Shown: piece after piece, positions 9,193 through 20,867 of the stretch | Layout of the letters: each line of letters opens with the position of its first letter | How positions within the stretch are numbered: position 1 is the first letter of the stretch | From: Gracilariopsis chorda | Lineage: Eukaryota; Rhodophyta; Florideophyceae; Gracilariales; Gracilariaceae | Assembly (NCBI GenBank): GCA_003194525.1 | Contig: NBIV01000080.1 | Coordinates: 204,975-268,974, forward strand | Reading direction: 5' to 3' | Length of the DNA stretch: 64,000 nucleotides | Position numbers and translations under genes: made by a program | The notes under the pieces: generated by a model | What the model saw: the letters and a program-made list of their open reading frames with translations, nothing else | What the model was told of the DNA's origin: nothing | Databases searched by the model: none

Positions 9193-10148
9193 CCGCCGCC
9201 TCCCGCAACGCCTGCTGTCGCCGTCGCCTGTGCCGTTCTAAACGCCTCCCCATGAAACCACTCTCATTCACTATTTGCTCCAAATGATCGCTTTTGTATA
9301 CTATGGTCGTTTACTGCTTGATGCCGTCGTTCTACTGCTTTCGTGTTTCGCTCTCAGTAAATGTGCCGCGCCATGAATCTTGTCGCTATCGCGCTTCAAC
9401 TTACCTCTGTCTCTTCACTGCTGCCTGGGTGCAATTTGCTTGTGTGCTGCTGCGATCTGCTGCTTGTACTGGCTCTTGACTATGGACTCACGGTGTGCTC
9501 ACCCACATATCGAAACTTGATCAGAAGGGAATTGGAACGCTCCGCGAAGGGACTACTGTTTCTTCCTGACAGCGGTCTACTGCCGAGTGATCCAGGAAAT
9601 GTAAGCGCCTGTTCCTAGGTGTACCAATGCCTCGCTGTCACGCAGTGTTTCTGGACATCGTCGTCATCCGCCGCACAGCGCTCGCGCTGCGCATTAACTA
9701 CCGTTTACTTTCGTATCTACAGCGGAAGCGCTGCACAATGTGCAGTGCACATTGGTCGTAATTTAAATCCGCGACCCGGAGAGAAAAAGCGCCGTAAACT
9801 ATATCATACGCTTGGTGGACACGTACACACCCTTCGCCAGACACAGGCTTCAGTAAGATCTACTGCAAAAGTTACAACCTCGATGTGTGCCATCACGCGC
9901 AGCGCGCTGTGATGAGCCGCGTGTCTCGCACCTAAAGTTGAACCGCTCCCCTAAGTGCGTCCCACTTACCTTCTTCTCTACTGCACATAACAATGTTTGC
10001 CATCATCACTTCTTCTGAGGGACCAACGCAAATCTGCAGCTTCACCCCATCGACACACTCAGCTCTAAAATAAAAGCGTCATCTCATGTACACCACGCGG
10101 TCAAATCCATCCTGACCCCACCTCCCTCCCTTACTTCGCAACCGCATC
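9193..10148. other. Intergenic, with one doubtful small spliced frame
   Basis: Between the small basic protein and the WD40 gene. A frame from ATG 9361 (MCRAMNLVAIALQL...) runs 80 codons to a GTAAGC donor at 9601, and an acceptor TCTACAG at 9722 would add RKRCTMCSAHWS before a TAA. The join is plausible, but the product is unrecognised and Cys/Leu-rich, so I do not list it as a gene. Confidence 0.3.
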
Positions 10149-11999
10149 ATGAGTCACCCAAAGCAACCCAAACCATGCATCATTCCCTCATCCCTTTCAT
10201 CCATCCGCGCCGACTTGGTGTTAGAACCAACCCGACCACCAGGTCCGCAACTGCGTCCCCGCTTCTACCGCCTCAACGTGCTCGCCGCCCATGATGACGT
10301 TCTCTACCTTGCTGCGTCCAACAACGAAATCACCCGCCTTAAGATTCATCGTTCCCGCGGAATCGTACTTCAACAGTTGCCATCGTCTACAATCTCCCCA
10401 CCCACTGTCATAAACAATGTGCGCGTCGCTCCTTTCAGCACGCACACCTCCTCTCATGTGCTGCTGCTCACCGGGGGCAACGAGAACCAAAGCGCGTCTG
10501 GAAGACTTGTACTCCTTCCGTTAACATCTGCGGGAGACCCTTCTCCACCAGTTGCAAAGTCGTTTCGAACCCGAACGAACAGTGCCTGGGGTTTAGACGT
10601 TCACCCTTTCCTCCCGCGAATTGCAGTCAGTTCCAATTCGCAAGTTATCTTCATCTACACCTTTCGTCATCCGCAACCTGTTACAGCCTTGCAACATAAT
10701 ACACAACCCGCTGCTCATTCCGCTCATAATGAAGCGCTTGCCAATCAACAGCAGCTTATCGTACCTCCCAATCAACCTCAGCAACCGGCTCAACCCAATG
10801 ACCAACTGTCTGAGTCTGATGCCGGCGGTTCCACCGATTCCGAGCCATCCGACCTTGATGACCCCGACGATCAAGATGATCATCAGTATCATCTTGATGA
10901 TTACTTTGAGCGTTATCAACCACACGCTGCTCGAGTTCATTTGAACAACATTCCATGCGTCAGCTTTCACAAACAAGGTCATCTACTCGCTTCTGCATCC
11001 ATCGATTGTACATTTGCGGTGTATGACATGACTACAAGCAACTTGGTATCTTCTTATCAGAGTGGAATCCCAGTTGCTCGCGACCGCTATCATACACACA
11101 CAGAAGAACGTTGCTGGCAAACGCACTGGGTATCCCCCTCTACAGTCCAGAACGTGGACGAGCATCACAAAGTATGGTCTCTGCACTCTTGGCAAAGTTC
11201 TTCAGCCAGAACGTGGGCCGCGCCACCCAATTTTGTCTGCGAACTTGGTCCTATTTCGCCTCTGTTAACACGTTACGGAAACGCCGTTCGACGCGCACAA
11301 ACAAAAGTATTCTATGATGATCGACAGCTCTTAGAACCCACACACGGCAGTCCCCATTCTGAATCGCAGAATCTCCGCTCGCCAGATAGTGGACCTGTCT
11401 TTGATATCAATGCCGTGTTTGACGAGCCCACGGCTTCTCAACATGAAGTTTCGATAGAATTTGAAAACAAACAACCTTTCGCCTTGAAAACGTCGATAAC
11501 AGAAGACACCCCCGACCTTCTTTCTGAGGGGGAACTCATGCTCGTATGCTTTGAAAAATCAATAGAACTACATCACATTCTCCCTCCTTCCGATCCGTCA
11601 CCGGATGCGAACGGCGTGTCCCAAGCTGCGCCTCAGAGGCGAAGGGCCCGAAAAATCGATAGGATACGACTGAACACGCGTACTTGCCGCCAGCTCATGG
11701 TCACCCAGATCATTGAAATCGCACCACTCAGTTTGCTGGTCTGTATTGCGGTTAACACTGGCGTGCTGTTTGTACGCATTCTTCGCTCATGCACGCCTAC
11801 CTCGCTAAGCGAGCCGTCTCTGTTCGTTGAACGCGTTATAAAAATCGACGCCATCTGTGGAACATGTGTTATAGAACGCCCTGGCAGCGTGCTTGCTGAG
11901 TTCTGCGCTGAACTTTGGGTATTCACGGCGGACGGAAATTTGCAGTGTTGGGAGCTGAGTCGGGATGAGTTTGCGTTGGACATATCTAAGCCAGTTTAA
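10149..11999 (+). CDS. WD40-repeat protein, CRT10-like
   Basis: A 616-residue intronless protein with ATG at 10149. WD-type blades are visible: YLAASNNEITRLKI (about 55), a segment SAWGLDVHPFLPRIAVSSNS near 145, and NNIPCVSFHKQGHLLASASI near 265 followed by TFAVYDM. Between the second and third lies an acidic, Gln/Asn/Pro-rich insert (DSEPSDLDDPDDQDDH), and the C-terminal 200 residues add further beta-rich sequence. The SAWGL(x)(I/V)HP, IAVSSN and NIPxVxF(x)LAS motifs are those of the fungal CRT10 family, WD40 proteins linked genetically to ribonucleotide reductase expression in yeast. I am confident of a WD40-type beta propeller and only moderately of CRT10. Function in algae is unknown. Confidence 0.55.
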   Translation: MSHPKQPKPCIIPSSLSSIRADLVLEPTRPPGPQLRPRFYRLNVLAAHDDVLYLAASNNEITRLKIHRSRGIVLQQLPSSTISPPTVINNVRVAPFSTHTSSHVLLLTGGNENQSASGRLVLLPLTSAGDPSPPVAKSFRTRTNSAWGLDVHPFLPRIAVSSNSQVIFIYTFRHPQPVTALQHNTQPAAHSAHNEALANQQQLIVPPNQPQQPAQPNDQLSESDAGGSTDSEPSDLDDPDDQDDHQYHLDDYFERYQPHAARVHLNNIPCVSFHKQGHLLASASIDCTFAVYDMTTSNLVSSYQSGIPVARDRYHTHTEERCWQTHWVSPSTVQNVDEHHKVWSLHSWQSSSARTWAAPPNFVCELGPISPLLTRYGNAVRRAQTKVFYDDRQLLEPTHGSPHSESQNLRSPDSGPVFDINAVFDEPTASQHEVSIEFENKQPFALKTSITEDTPDLLSEGELMLVCFEKSIELHHILPPSDPSPDANGVSQAAPQRRRARKIDRIRLNTRTCRQLMVTQIIEIAPLSLLVCIAVNTGVLFVRILRSCTPTSLSEPSLFVERVIKIDAICGTCVIERPGSVLAEFCAELWVFTADGNLQCWELSRDEFALDISKPV

Positions 12000-12578
12000 C
12001 TTTGTAATCTCTAAATATTCATAGCGATAGCAACAATTGCTTGTACTACACAGTCACTACAAAAACCCTGAAACTTCTTGCTTGCCTATATTATAGGACA
12101 TGAGAAACACCCTAGAAACGTCGTCGATCGCTCATTTCGTTTATTCCTTCAGACTTCCTTTTCTCATTGCAAATCAGTCACAAAGTGGCGGTCTACCTGC
12201 TGCCCGTCGCCGAAATATACTCTTGAGAAATGTCAGAAGCGGAGTGAAGTGGTTAACCTTTCACACCCTGTTGTGCAGGTGAAAGATTTCAGAGGGCCTA
12301 ATCTCAGTGGAAAAGCTGAAAACCCAACGACAGGTTGGAACCATATGAGATAAGGTTTACCTTCCAGCTCGTCGAGATCAAATGAGATGCTCAGAATCGC
12401 TTTCAAAACGGCAGTTGCTTTCAACCACAGTTGAAGTACTTTTTCCAAGGGCATCTAACAGTGATTCTGAGCTACAGTTGGTTCCGCAAGAAGGATATCT
12501 ATATATCTTGGCGAGCTGCAAATGTAGGACAGTGCATACAAAAAAACCTTCAGAAGAAGGGTTTACAAATTATGGTAT
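12000..12578. other. Convergent intergenic spacer
   Basis: Between the stops of the WD40 gene (+) and glutamine synthetase (-). Short frames only; no gene, repeat or RNA recognised. Confidence 0.5.
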
Positions 12579-13787
12579 CTATTCGGAAACTCCACACACG
12601 GTCTTCACTAGCATTTTAGTGACGACATACGGGTCGCAGTTGCCCGCAGGGCGCCGGTCTTCAAAGTATCCCTTTCCGTCTTTAACAACGTTAGATCCAA
12701 TTCGAACCGACGCACCACGATCGGCAACACCCCAACGGAACTCATCAATAGGTGCAGTTTCATGCTTTCCTGTGAGACGCTGATCATTTCCCTTTCCGTA
12801 CTCTCTGATATGATCTTGAGCGTTCTTCTCCATGGGTACCATAGCGGGAAGAATAGCTTTCTCATATCCACCGTCTTCGCGCATAGCCTTAGTTGAGAAG
12901 TTGGTATGACATCCAGATCCATTCCAGTCTCCCTTGACAGGCTTGGGTTCGTAGTTAACAATAACACCAGCAATCTCAGCCACTCTCTCAAGAATGTATC
13001 GTGCCATCCACAACATGTCTCCCTCCTCAATACCTACGCAAGGCCCTACCTGGAATTCCCACTGCCCCGGGGCGACTTCCGCATTGATACCACCAACCTT
13101 GAGTCCAGCGTACAACTGGGCGCGCCAGGCGGCATCAGCGATTTCTCTTCCAAAAGCATTTTCACAGCCCACTCCACAGTAGTACGGTCCCTGGGGAGCT
13201 GGTTGACCCTCAGCCGGGAAGCCAAGAGGCTTGTTCGTCTTCGGATCGAACAAGAAGTACTCCTGTTCAAGACCGAACCAGGGCACAGAATCCTTGGCCT
13301 TGGACATGATTGTATCGCAATCAGCTCTGGTATTAGTTTCGATAGGGGTTCCATCCGGGGTGTAAGTGTCGCACATGACGAGGATATGATCACCTCCGCG
13401 GAAGGGATCCTTGTATATTGCGCGTGGTTTGAGGATGACCTCGGAATCATCACCGGGGGCCTGGCACGTGGATGAGCCGTCATAGTTCCATTCCGGAAGA
13501 TCAGAGGGGCTGGAGAAGCCGGGGTTGACTGTACGACTCTTTGAACGTAACTTGAAGAAACCGTCCAACCAGACGTACTCAGCCATGATGACGGATGGAG
13601 GGAGGGGGAGGGAGAGGAGACCGCCCAACTCGGTATTGGACCCAAAGGCGGCATTCATGGATACGCGACGGGTGGCGGTGGTGGGAAGTGCAGCCCGACG
13701 CGCACATTGTGCTCTGTTGAGTGGGTTGTTACGAACGGCAAGGGCGATGCCGCCCGGTACGAAGGCAGTGGTATGGGTTGCAAACAT
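12579..13787 (-). CDS. GSII: Glutamine synthetase, type II, probably plastid-targeted
   Basis: A 402-residue protein with ATG at 13787 (the longer frame begins only at TTG). It makes glutamine from glutamate, ammonia and ATP. After about residue 65 it is a full eukaryotic GSII: beta-grasp domain with [19 protein letters not shown] (about 99-117), catalytic [10 protein letters not shown], the [14 protein letters not shown]-binding motif, the [20 protein letters not shown] active-site region and an R-P-A-G-N-C-D-P C-terminus. The first 48 residues are rich in Ala, Arg, Thr and Asn, low in acidic residues, start [13 protein letters not shown] with early Phe, and end in RRVSM. That is what a red algal plastid transit peptide looks like, so the enzyme probably assimilates ammonium in the plastid stroma. 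No intron. It is head to head with the 1431-residue gene. Confidence 0.95.
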   Translation of the reverse strand: MFATHTTAFVPGGIALAVRNNPLNRAQCARRAALPTTATRRVSMNAAFGSNTELGGLLSLPLPPSVIMAEYVWLDGFFKLRSKSRTVNPGFSSPSDLPEWNYDGSSTCQAPGDDSEVILKPRAIYKDPFRGGDHILVMCDTYTPDGTPIETNTRADCDTIMSKAKDSVPWFGLEQEYFLFDPKTNKPLGFPAEGQPAPQGPYYCGVGCENAFGREIADAAWRAQLYAGLKVGGINAEVAPGQWEFQVGPCVGIEEGDMLWMARYILERVAEIAGVIVNYEPKPVKGDWNGSGCHTNFSTKAMREDGGYEKAILPAMVPMEKNAQDHIREYGKGNDQRLTGKHETAPIDEFRWGVADRGASVRIGSNVVKDGKGYFEDRRPAGNCDPYVVTKMLVKTVCGVSE

Positions 13788-14560
13788 GATTAAGCCACGC
13801 AAGAAAGAGCAATAAACGTTGACACAGCGGCGACGGAAGTTGGATTAATAACTGGTGATGGGTGGGTGGGGTACAGCGGGAGTTGAAGACGATGCGAAAG
13901 GGCGATGAGAGATAGGGTGAGCGTTACATGGCTGTAGACCAAATGAATGGCGCAGAGAGTAGGATTGCATTTGGCACATGCGCATGGTTTGAGAGAGTGC
14001 TTTCGATGGCTACGTGCGCACGGTGTAGATGGGCGCTAGTGAGCACGCGCGCGATCGGCTGACTGCGAGATGACGCGTGTCGAAAAGAAACTGCCATGCA
14101 GGATCTGCACGCGAGCTCGCGCATCACGGTGCATCGAGATGTGCGGCTGTGGATCGCAGCTGCGGATTTGCGCTTCGTGTACCCTTTAACCCTTCGCGCG
14201 CCGCTTCCCGCCCGTCTTGACCCTGCCGTAGCCCTTGCGTGGCCCTGCGTTGTGCTTCGAGTATGTCACATGGCGTGAGTAGTTGCACCCATTAAACACA
14301 CCGCCATGCAATTCCACTTGTTGCTCCACGTGTTGCCCCACCGCTCCTTTTTTTGGCGCCAAACCTAGCCGGCCAGCGAGTCAAGACTTCACGGATCAAC
14401 GCATCAACGCAGGTCATACTGAACAGAAAGTTCAAGCCCACGCTGGGGGGCCGCTTGAACCAGTCGGTTGCTCCTATGTTGCGCCAAGTGCCAGTCTTAT
14501 TCAGCCTCCACTTCACCCAGGCGACGTACACAACATCCAGCGCCTGTCTCGTCGGCCACC
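13788..14560. promoter_or_regulatory. Divergent promoter region (glutamine synthetase / 1431-residue gene)
   Basis: 773 bp between two start codons pointing away from each other. It contains a palindromic E2F-type site (14352-14363) nearer the plus-strand gene, and an E2F-like TTCGCGCGCC...TTCCCGCCC stretch near 14188-14214. No gene supported inside. Confidence 0.5.
14352..14363 (+). promoter_or_regulatory. Palindromic E2F-type site TTTGGCGCCAAA
   Basis: A perfect 12-bp palindrome carrying the E2F consensus TTTGGCGC on both strands, 197 bp upstream of the ATG at 14561. In the position expected for an E2F/DP target; binding is inferred. Confidence 0.55.
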
Positions 14561-17500
14561 ATGTCTCATCCCCCGACAGGCTCCATTCACAACAATTCCC
14601 ATCCTCCTTCACATGCTCTCAACGATGCTCGAAACGAGCTTCTATCCATTTTTCGCGATCACGCACAGGGCACCCATATCCCCGATCATCCTTCTCAACC
14701 CCTCAAGCGCAGAAGAGTCGCGCAAACCCTCATCAACCCAGCCATTCGATCCCATGTCTCCCGCCTCGTTTGCCTCTCAGCTCCGAACGGCGCTCAGCGT
14801 CTTTCCTTTCTCAAGCAGTGTGTCCAGCAACGCCGCTGCAGTGCTTCACAGTTATCATATCTCATCTTCGCTCTCGACGACGCAGAATTCATGCCTCCTT
14901 TATGCGTCATAGTATCTCTCCTCACCGCCGACTTCTTGCGAAGGGCCGATGTTCCCGAACAACTCATGCTTCAACGATTAGAGTACGAGATGAACTCCCC
15001 GGAGATTTGCCTATGTCGAGCCGATGCAAATGGCGTCAAGTCGTGGCTTGCGTATCTCACTCAAAACAAATACACCCAGTCTCATGATTCTCTGATACAT
15101 GCACACGCTTCTGTCCTCTTCCCGAACGTATCGCAAACGCTTGGAGCGATTTATCTGCGTCCTAGATTACTTCTGGCCGAAAAGACCATTTCCTTCTTGC
15201 AGCAACAGTTTCGACAGCATGATGAACCCCGGGATCTACTGCTTGAATGGGCTAAACAGGCTGCCCTGCCAACTACTTACTCAACCGAAACGGAACAGCC
15301 CTGCGTAACAGTAAGTTCTAACCATTCCTTGTGAAATCTGCCTCCTTTTTCGACGTTTGTGGAGATCAAAGTTGCTAACTATTTGGAGCTTGCGTTTCAT
15401 CGGTTTGCATTTCTGTTCCTTGCTCTAGAATTCGCTTTGGACACCAGAGCTTTCAGGTTTGGCTACAGGTCGTAGCGCAGCTGAATACTTAAAGGAAGGA
15501 CAATTATACGAAACGGTCCTTCGAAAGTTATTCGCCGCGATAGATCCGAGAGATGCTTGTGACATTTACTTGCAGTGTCTGAATACTCTGCTGCAAGCAA
15601 CATCGCGAAGTGCATCCAACACCTATATAACAGGCAGCTGGGCTCGTATTGTGATTCTAGGTCAACGCATCGCCGACAAGCAATCTTTCTCTGACATCGA
15701 CGACGATCTGGTGAAGAAGACCGTTAGTTCAATCTCTGAATCTCTCGGAACACTCTGTCCAACTAGTGACCTGTACCTCACTACTGTGCTTATCTGTTTG
15801 AGCCGCCGCCTTTTGATACCATATGCCTCTTTCAATGAGGAGAAAGGACAGCTGAACAAGTTTCGCGATCACAGGGAATGGTTCCGCCAGTTCATTTCAC
15901 GCCGTGGTAGGCACGTTGTGGAAGCCCTCATTCAACCGCTTTCTCAACTCTTGTCGCTGGAACCACTCGAATTGCTGAGACTCAATCACCGTGTGTTCTC
16001 AGTGCGCAGAGACTTAGCGCGCATCGTGTCCGATTATCTGATAAAGGCCAGAACTAGAATTTCCGATTTGGATCCTGCGTCAAGAAATTTCTTGTCGGAA
16101 GAGGAGGCAACGAGTGCAAATGTGACCGACGAAGACCTTAAGGATTTGCCCAAGCTGGTTAGTTCCTCCGCTCGTTTCATCATCGACTTTGCGTCCACAA
16201 AACAACTTCCAGGGGCTCTGTTGCGGCAGATTAACTTTCACCGTTACCATTTTCAGAAATCCACAAAAGTGGCTTTGTTAAGTCCCATGTTGACTGAGTA
16301 TGTTGCGAAGTCAGGCGAATCTCATTTCATTCCATGGCAAAACAGCTTTGAAGTACACCAGATAAAGCTCATCAAGGAATTGGCGTTTAAACGGAAAGAT
16401 AAAGCTGTCTCTGTTTCCGAAGCAAATGAAGCTATAAAAGCGATTCAGGATGCGAGAAACGCCAGGAGACGTGCGGAAGAGAGAGAGGAAATCAAGACTG
16501 ATGCTCATAACATAGGCACTGACAGTCGCTTTGAGGATGCCATTGATGCGGTCTTGGGAATGCCGCTGAAGCAAATCCAAATGGAGAAGAATGCCAGTCG
16601 AAGAGAAAAATCAACGCAGTCCCCGCTTCAGGTCTTGAAACACAAAGTGACAAAAGCTCTATCTGAATCAAGTCATGCGGACCGCGTTAACCTTGCTAGT
16701 CAGATGCTTCACGGATTTTGTTCAGCACTGTCATCACGAACACCACACGATACGCAGATACCGAGTAAGACTGAGCCATCTCAAATCCCTTATATCCTTA
16801 AAGCCTATGAGAAGTGGTGGTCTTCTACCGGGTTTGTGCTACGCTACGTCATTGTTGAGGTTCTGGGCGATCCTAGCATTCAAAGGCTTCAAAGACTATT
16901 TCAGTATCAGCTATTTGCAATCATCTGCGGCAGATCAGGTTACGTTCGCCCACCTATGGTCGGCGCAATGGCTTCACTAGTTGTCGTTATTCTAACACTC
17001 CACGCTGACCCCTCATTAGCTGATCTATGCTTTACGTTTACTAACTCACCAACAAAAATGCGTCATGTCATGAACGTGATAATAGAATGCCTTCCGTTCA
17101 ACAGCGGATGCCGCGTGCGAAACTCGATCAAGTTCATTCTGCACTGTGTGCTTCTACTACACTCAGCCGGAGAAACTGTATCTGAAGCAATCCTCAAGTC
17201 TAACCCTGAGGCGGATAGTAGAGATAGCCAAGGAAGTTTTCGGAACCTGCAATCGATATTTAAGGCGAGGTTACGTTCTTTGCTAGACTTCTTGAGATGG
17301 ACGCTTTGTAATCCATGGCGTCTTATGGAAGAAAGAATTGATATGAAGTCGGGAATCTCCCTGAATGCGCGCGCACACGCATCTACCGTTATTCTCAATC
17401 AAATAGCAACAGTCCTTTTGCTTCTCGAACATCAAGAAAAAGGTCTTCTGAACATCAAACGATTCCTAAACATTGAGCTTCGCTGTGGCTGGGGTCACGA

Positions 17501-18974
17501 AGAAGAAGTGCATACATTCTTGGAAAATCTGGAGTGCTCTGGGACGAGCCATAGAACAATACTGAACGATGTACTTCACTTTCTCGCGACAGACGAGAAT
17601 GTTCTGGCGATGCCTCATGAATGGATTCAGAATGCCATCGTGCGATTCGCTAGAGATAGAGCGTGGTGCCAACGGCATATGAACGGCACTTCGTCTCGTG
17701 TTGCACCAGTCGTTGAACAGCTAGGTGAAGAATTTGGCACCTGTAACATTCAAAGAGGAAGGAAACTCTTTGATTTCCTGATACTTACAGACCAATGCCT
17801 CTTTCACGGACTTTCAACACCTGATGCAATGCGATGTATTATGCGCGAGCTGAACCCCAAGTTTTGGCCCTTTCCTCGGAGATATGTGAGATTCATAGTT
17901 CGAAAACTTGGGGCGAAGTGCATGAAACCTCTGACTTTGAACTACGGACCAATTCATACCCAACTGCTTGCTTCGAACATAGCTGCTGAATATCTGGATG
18001 ATAACCGTCATGGGGTGCTTGATGGCTTATCGATGGATATAAAGGAGACATTGAATAGAAGCTTAGTGAGCGAAGTTAATGACGTAGCCGAAGTGCTTCA
18101 GATCCTTGAACATGAGTATGAGGAAAACTCTGATATCATAGAAGGATCAAAGCGTAATCTCTTCGCCTCGCTGGTGGAAACTCATTCTTGTTGCATCGGG
18201 AGCACCCTAATCCTCTGCCTCTGCAAAGATGAAGCGGTAAACAAAAGACACGTTCGTAAGCAGCGCCTTAAGCATCACACTGCTCTGTTATGCAGTACAG
18301 TTTCGCCTCTCATTGCATGTGAAGTCATAGATTCTGCATTGAGTACTGCGGCCGTCGTTCCGTTTTGCAGTCCATTCTCTACGAGAAGAAGTCATAAACT
18401 CAAACTGCACCAGACGACGGAGTGGATGAAAGTTCTGCTATCTGATAGAATGGGGCTTACAGATTCGCCGGACAGTGTGTCAGCGTACATAGGCGTGGAG
18501 TATGAACATAAGTCTAAGGATGGTGATTTGATCATACGAACTCTTGGGCAGTGGCTCGGAAGGATAGGCACTGAGTATCATGGAAGTAACAGCCTCCCTA
18601 TCGCAGTATGCATGGGTCGCATCCTCGGTACGTTTCGCTTTGTCCACGAAGAAATATTAACGCGTGCGGTGAAGAGAGTTGGAAGGAACAAGACAAGAGC
18701 TCTTGTCGCAAACGCTTTGCGGACGTACGTAAGTCTCCTACCCCAATCGGGGCATTTGGATGAGAGGTTGCCGACCGAGTGCACGGAAAGGCTAGTAGAA
18801 TCACGGCTTCAAGTACAACAAGATTTGTTACATTCGGTTGTACAAATTATGCAAGCATTACGAGCAATAGATCAAAAGGGGTTTGAAGATCTCCTGGCCA
18901 ACATGCTCCACCGTTTTGAAGACATACAGGATGAGATAAACTCCTTCTTTCAATTACGAAAGATCGTGTGTTAA
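14561..18974 (+). CDS. Large helical nuclear protein, unrecognised (1431 residues)
   Basis: Two exons, 14561-15310 and 15429-18974. The ATG has an ideal context (CCACCATGTC). The intron (15311-15428, 118 nt) has GTAAGT, a TTCTAAC motif close to the donor and CTCTAG, and joins the frames in phase 0 (PCVT to NSLWTPELSG). A basic motif near residue 50 (PLKRRRV) is a classical nuclear signal. The rest is almost wholly helical, HEAT/ARM-like in texture, with a charged coiled region (AIKAIQDARNARRRAEEREE) near residue 600. No domain I can name is certain. The length is close to FANCA (about 1455), but I see no decisive motif and would not call it. An E2F-type palindrome just upstream argues for a cell-cycle, replication or repair role. 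MED12 was considered because of the N-terminal PLKR-type motif, but later motifs do not fit. Confidence 0.8.
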
Positions 18975-19424
18975 TGCCGTCATCGGAGAGTTTCCGATTT
19001 GATGAATGTATCAATCTGGGATACCCACTGCTGTTACGCTCAAGGTACACCCCTTCCCTTTCCACTCACTCTGATTCCAGTATTGCAATACATCAGGTAT
19101 TCACAAGGTAGTGCTAGACAGGTACGTGGCAATAATGGTGTTAAACAGCTTTTCCTTATCGTAGGTGCCCTTTCAGATATTGTGTACTGGGTTGAACCAT
19201 AGGTATGCTCATCCGACCTGCATAATGAAGAAAGGCTAGAGTCATGGGAGCGGATAAGATCCGCTGTGCTACATGGCGGCAAGCTTGCTGTATGCTCCCC
19301 GGCTGTGTATTGCATCAGATCCTAACACTTCTATGCGTCCTGTTCGATCTTGGTGCCAAGTCAAGGCGTTGCCGAGAGTCGAGGCAACAGACACACAGCA
19401 TACATTCATTTGGAGTTACTCCTT
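18975..19424. other. Convergent intergenic spacer
   Basis: Between the 1431-residue gene (+) and ALG10 (-). Nothing recognisable on either strand. Confidence 0.5.
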
Positions 19425-20867
19425 TCAAAACATGAAGCGGCCCGGTGATAGATCACGTGGCATGTGGTTATCCACCTGTCTCTGAAAGGGAAGCTCAGCA
19501 AACACATACACAAACGATATGTTCAACACTACTAAACCTAAGGATATAATCCATAACACACGCTTGCTCAGCTTCGTCTTCAACCTTGCGCAACGTCGTA
19601 TGCTGAACAGTATGCTTGGCACAGTGAAGTATCTTGGCTCTAGTAAAGCCGATGATACCAGTGTTACGTACGAACAACCGAGCAAAGCCAAGTCTGATAA
19701 TAAGAGAGAGTCCCACTCGCACCGATTGTCTTCTGATTCTTCAGGAGTTCCGTCAGGCATAATACGCTCAAGGAAGGGATTCATCAAAAACCATCCATAC
19801 ACTGGGACAAGGCACAGTCTGTGCCAGGGGGAGCGAAGCAACCAACGGCGATAAACGTAAAAAGTGAAATGACGATTATCAGCAAGAATGAAGGGGTGAG
19901 CATGTTCTCCAGTCGCCAACACCATGGCGGTGAGTACAGCACATACACACCAGTACGTCGTTATTAACTTGAATGTGCAAACTAGTTGCCGAATTGTCTT
20001 CAGCAAATCACGAAAAGCAGAAAGCTGGATCAATCCAAAGGCGCTCCCGTGAAAAGCCAAGAAGTACGCAAACATTGCTTGATGAAGGGCAACTTCGTGA
20101 TGCGATTTATCACCAATTGCAACGCCCCCGTTGGTCACAATGAACAGTACATATCCAACCCCAGCAAATATGTGCCAAGGATTTGCCTTCATCATTTTTC
20201 TGAAGTAGAGCAAAGCGTTGTGCGGCCTTAATGTATTTGGAAGGGGTTCCTTGTTTAGAAAGGTATCAAACACAATGTACGCATGCCACACCATGTTAGT
20301 TTGCCTGGATAAACTAGCCATTACCCCCAAGAATGCAGATGCAAAAGAATTGCTCTTCAGTATCACTGTCCACAAGAGTACGATCCAAAAAAGTGAAGTT
20401 GTGTCCGTGTAGTATAAGTTGGCATAAAACACGTTTACAGGGTGCAGCCAAATCACGAAAGCTAGAAGAGCAACGGTATGCTGATCTATTGGATCATTAA
20501 CTTTCCCCTCACGTGAGCTTTCGTCTCGATATTGTTGATAGAGCGTACACAATAGGTTCCGTATTAGAATTAGGGTAAGGAAAGACATAACTGCAGAAGT
20601 CGAACGGAGCCACTGCGTCCCGCAAAACGTAGTATTCTGTGTGAATAGTGTCAGTAGGAAATTGGGAAGATAAAGGCCAGGCGGCGTTGTTATGGACGGA
20701 TCGTAGAAAGGAATTCTCTTCTGAGACATCGCGTTGCAAAACTCTTTTGCCTGTGGTACATGAAACAGTTCGTCCATGTACGGCTCAGGTTGCCGAATAT
20801 AAAACCATACGTGACAAACAAGCAAAAGAGCTGCGGCCGATGGGAGAATTAGAGAAGATGGTGGCAT
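19425..20867 (-). CDS. ALG10: ALG10/DIE2 alpha-1,2-glucosyltransferase of the ER
   Basis: A 480-residue polytopic membrane protein with ATG at 20867. ALG10 adds the last (third) glucose to the dolichol-linked oligosaccharide in the ER lumen, using dolichyl-phosphate-glucose, before N-glycan transfer. Family motifs: PYMDELFHVPQAKEFC (residues 29-44, with the catalytic-loop Asp), ITTPPGLYLPNF (59-70), LYYTDTTSLFW, SRQTNMVW, HPFILADNRHFTFYVYRRW near 330 and the C-terminal LLEPRYFTVPSI. About a dozen hydrophobic segments match the family, and the length is normal (450-530). Single exon. It starts 504 bp from the divergent mL53 gene, so the two may share a promoter. Confidence 0.95.
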   Translation of the reverse strand: MPPSSLILPSAAALLLVCHVWFYIRQPEPYMDELFHVPQAKEFCNAMSQKRIPFYDPSITTPPGLYLPNFLLTLFTQNTTFCGTQWLRSTSAVMSFLTLILIRNLLCTLYQQYRDESSREGKVNDPIDQHTVALLAFVIWLHPVNVFYANLYYTDTTSLFWIVLLWTVILKSNSFASAFLGVMASLSRQTNMVWHAYIVFDTFLNKEPLPNTLRPHNALLYFRKMMKANPWHIFAGVGYVLFIVTNGGVAIGDKSHHEVALHQAMFAYFLAFHGSAFGLIQLSAFRDLLKTIRQLVCTFKLITTYWCVCAVLTAMVLATGEHAHPFILADNRHFTFYVYRRWLLRSPWHRLCLVPVYGWFLMNPFLERIMPDGTPEESEDNRCEWDSLLLSDLALLGCSYVTLVSSALLEPRYFTVPSILFSIRRCARLKTKLSKRVLWIISLGLVVLNISFVYVFAELPFQRQVDNHMPRDLSPGRFMF

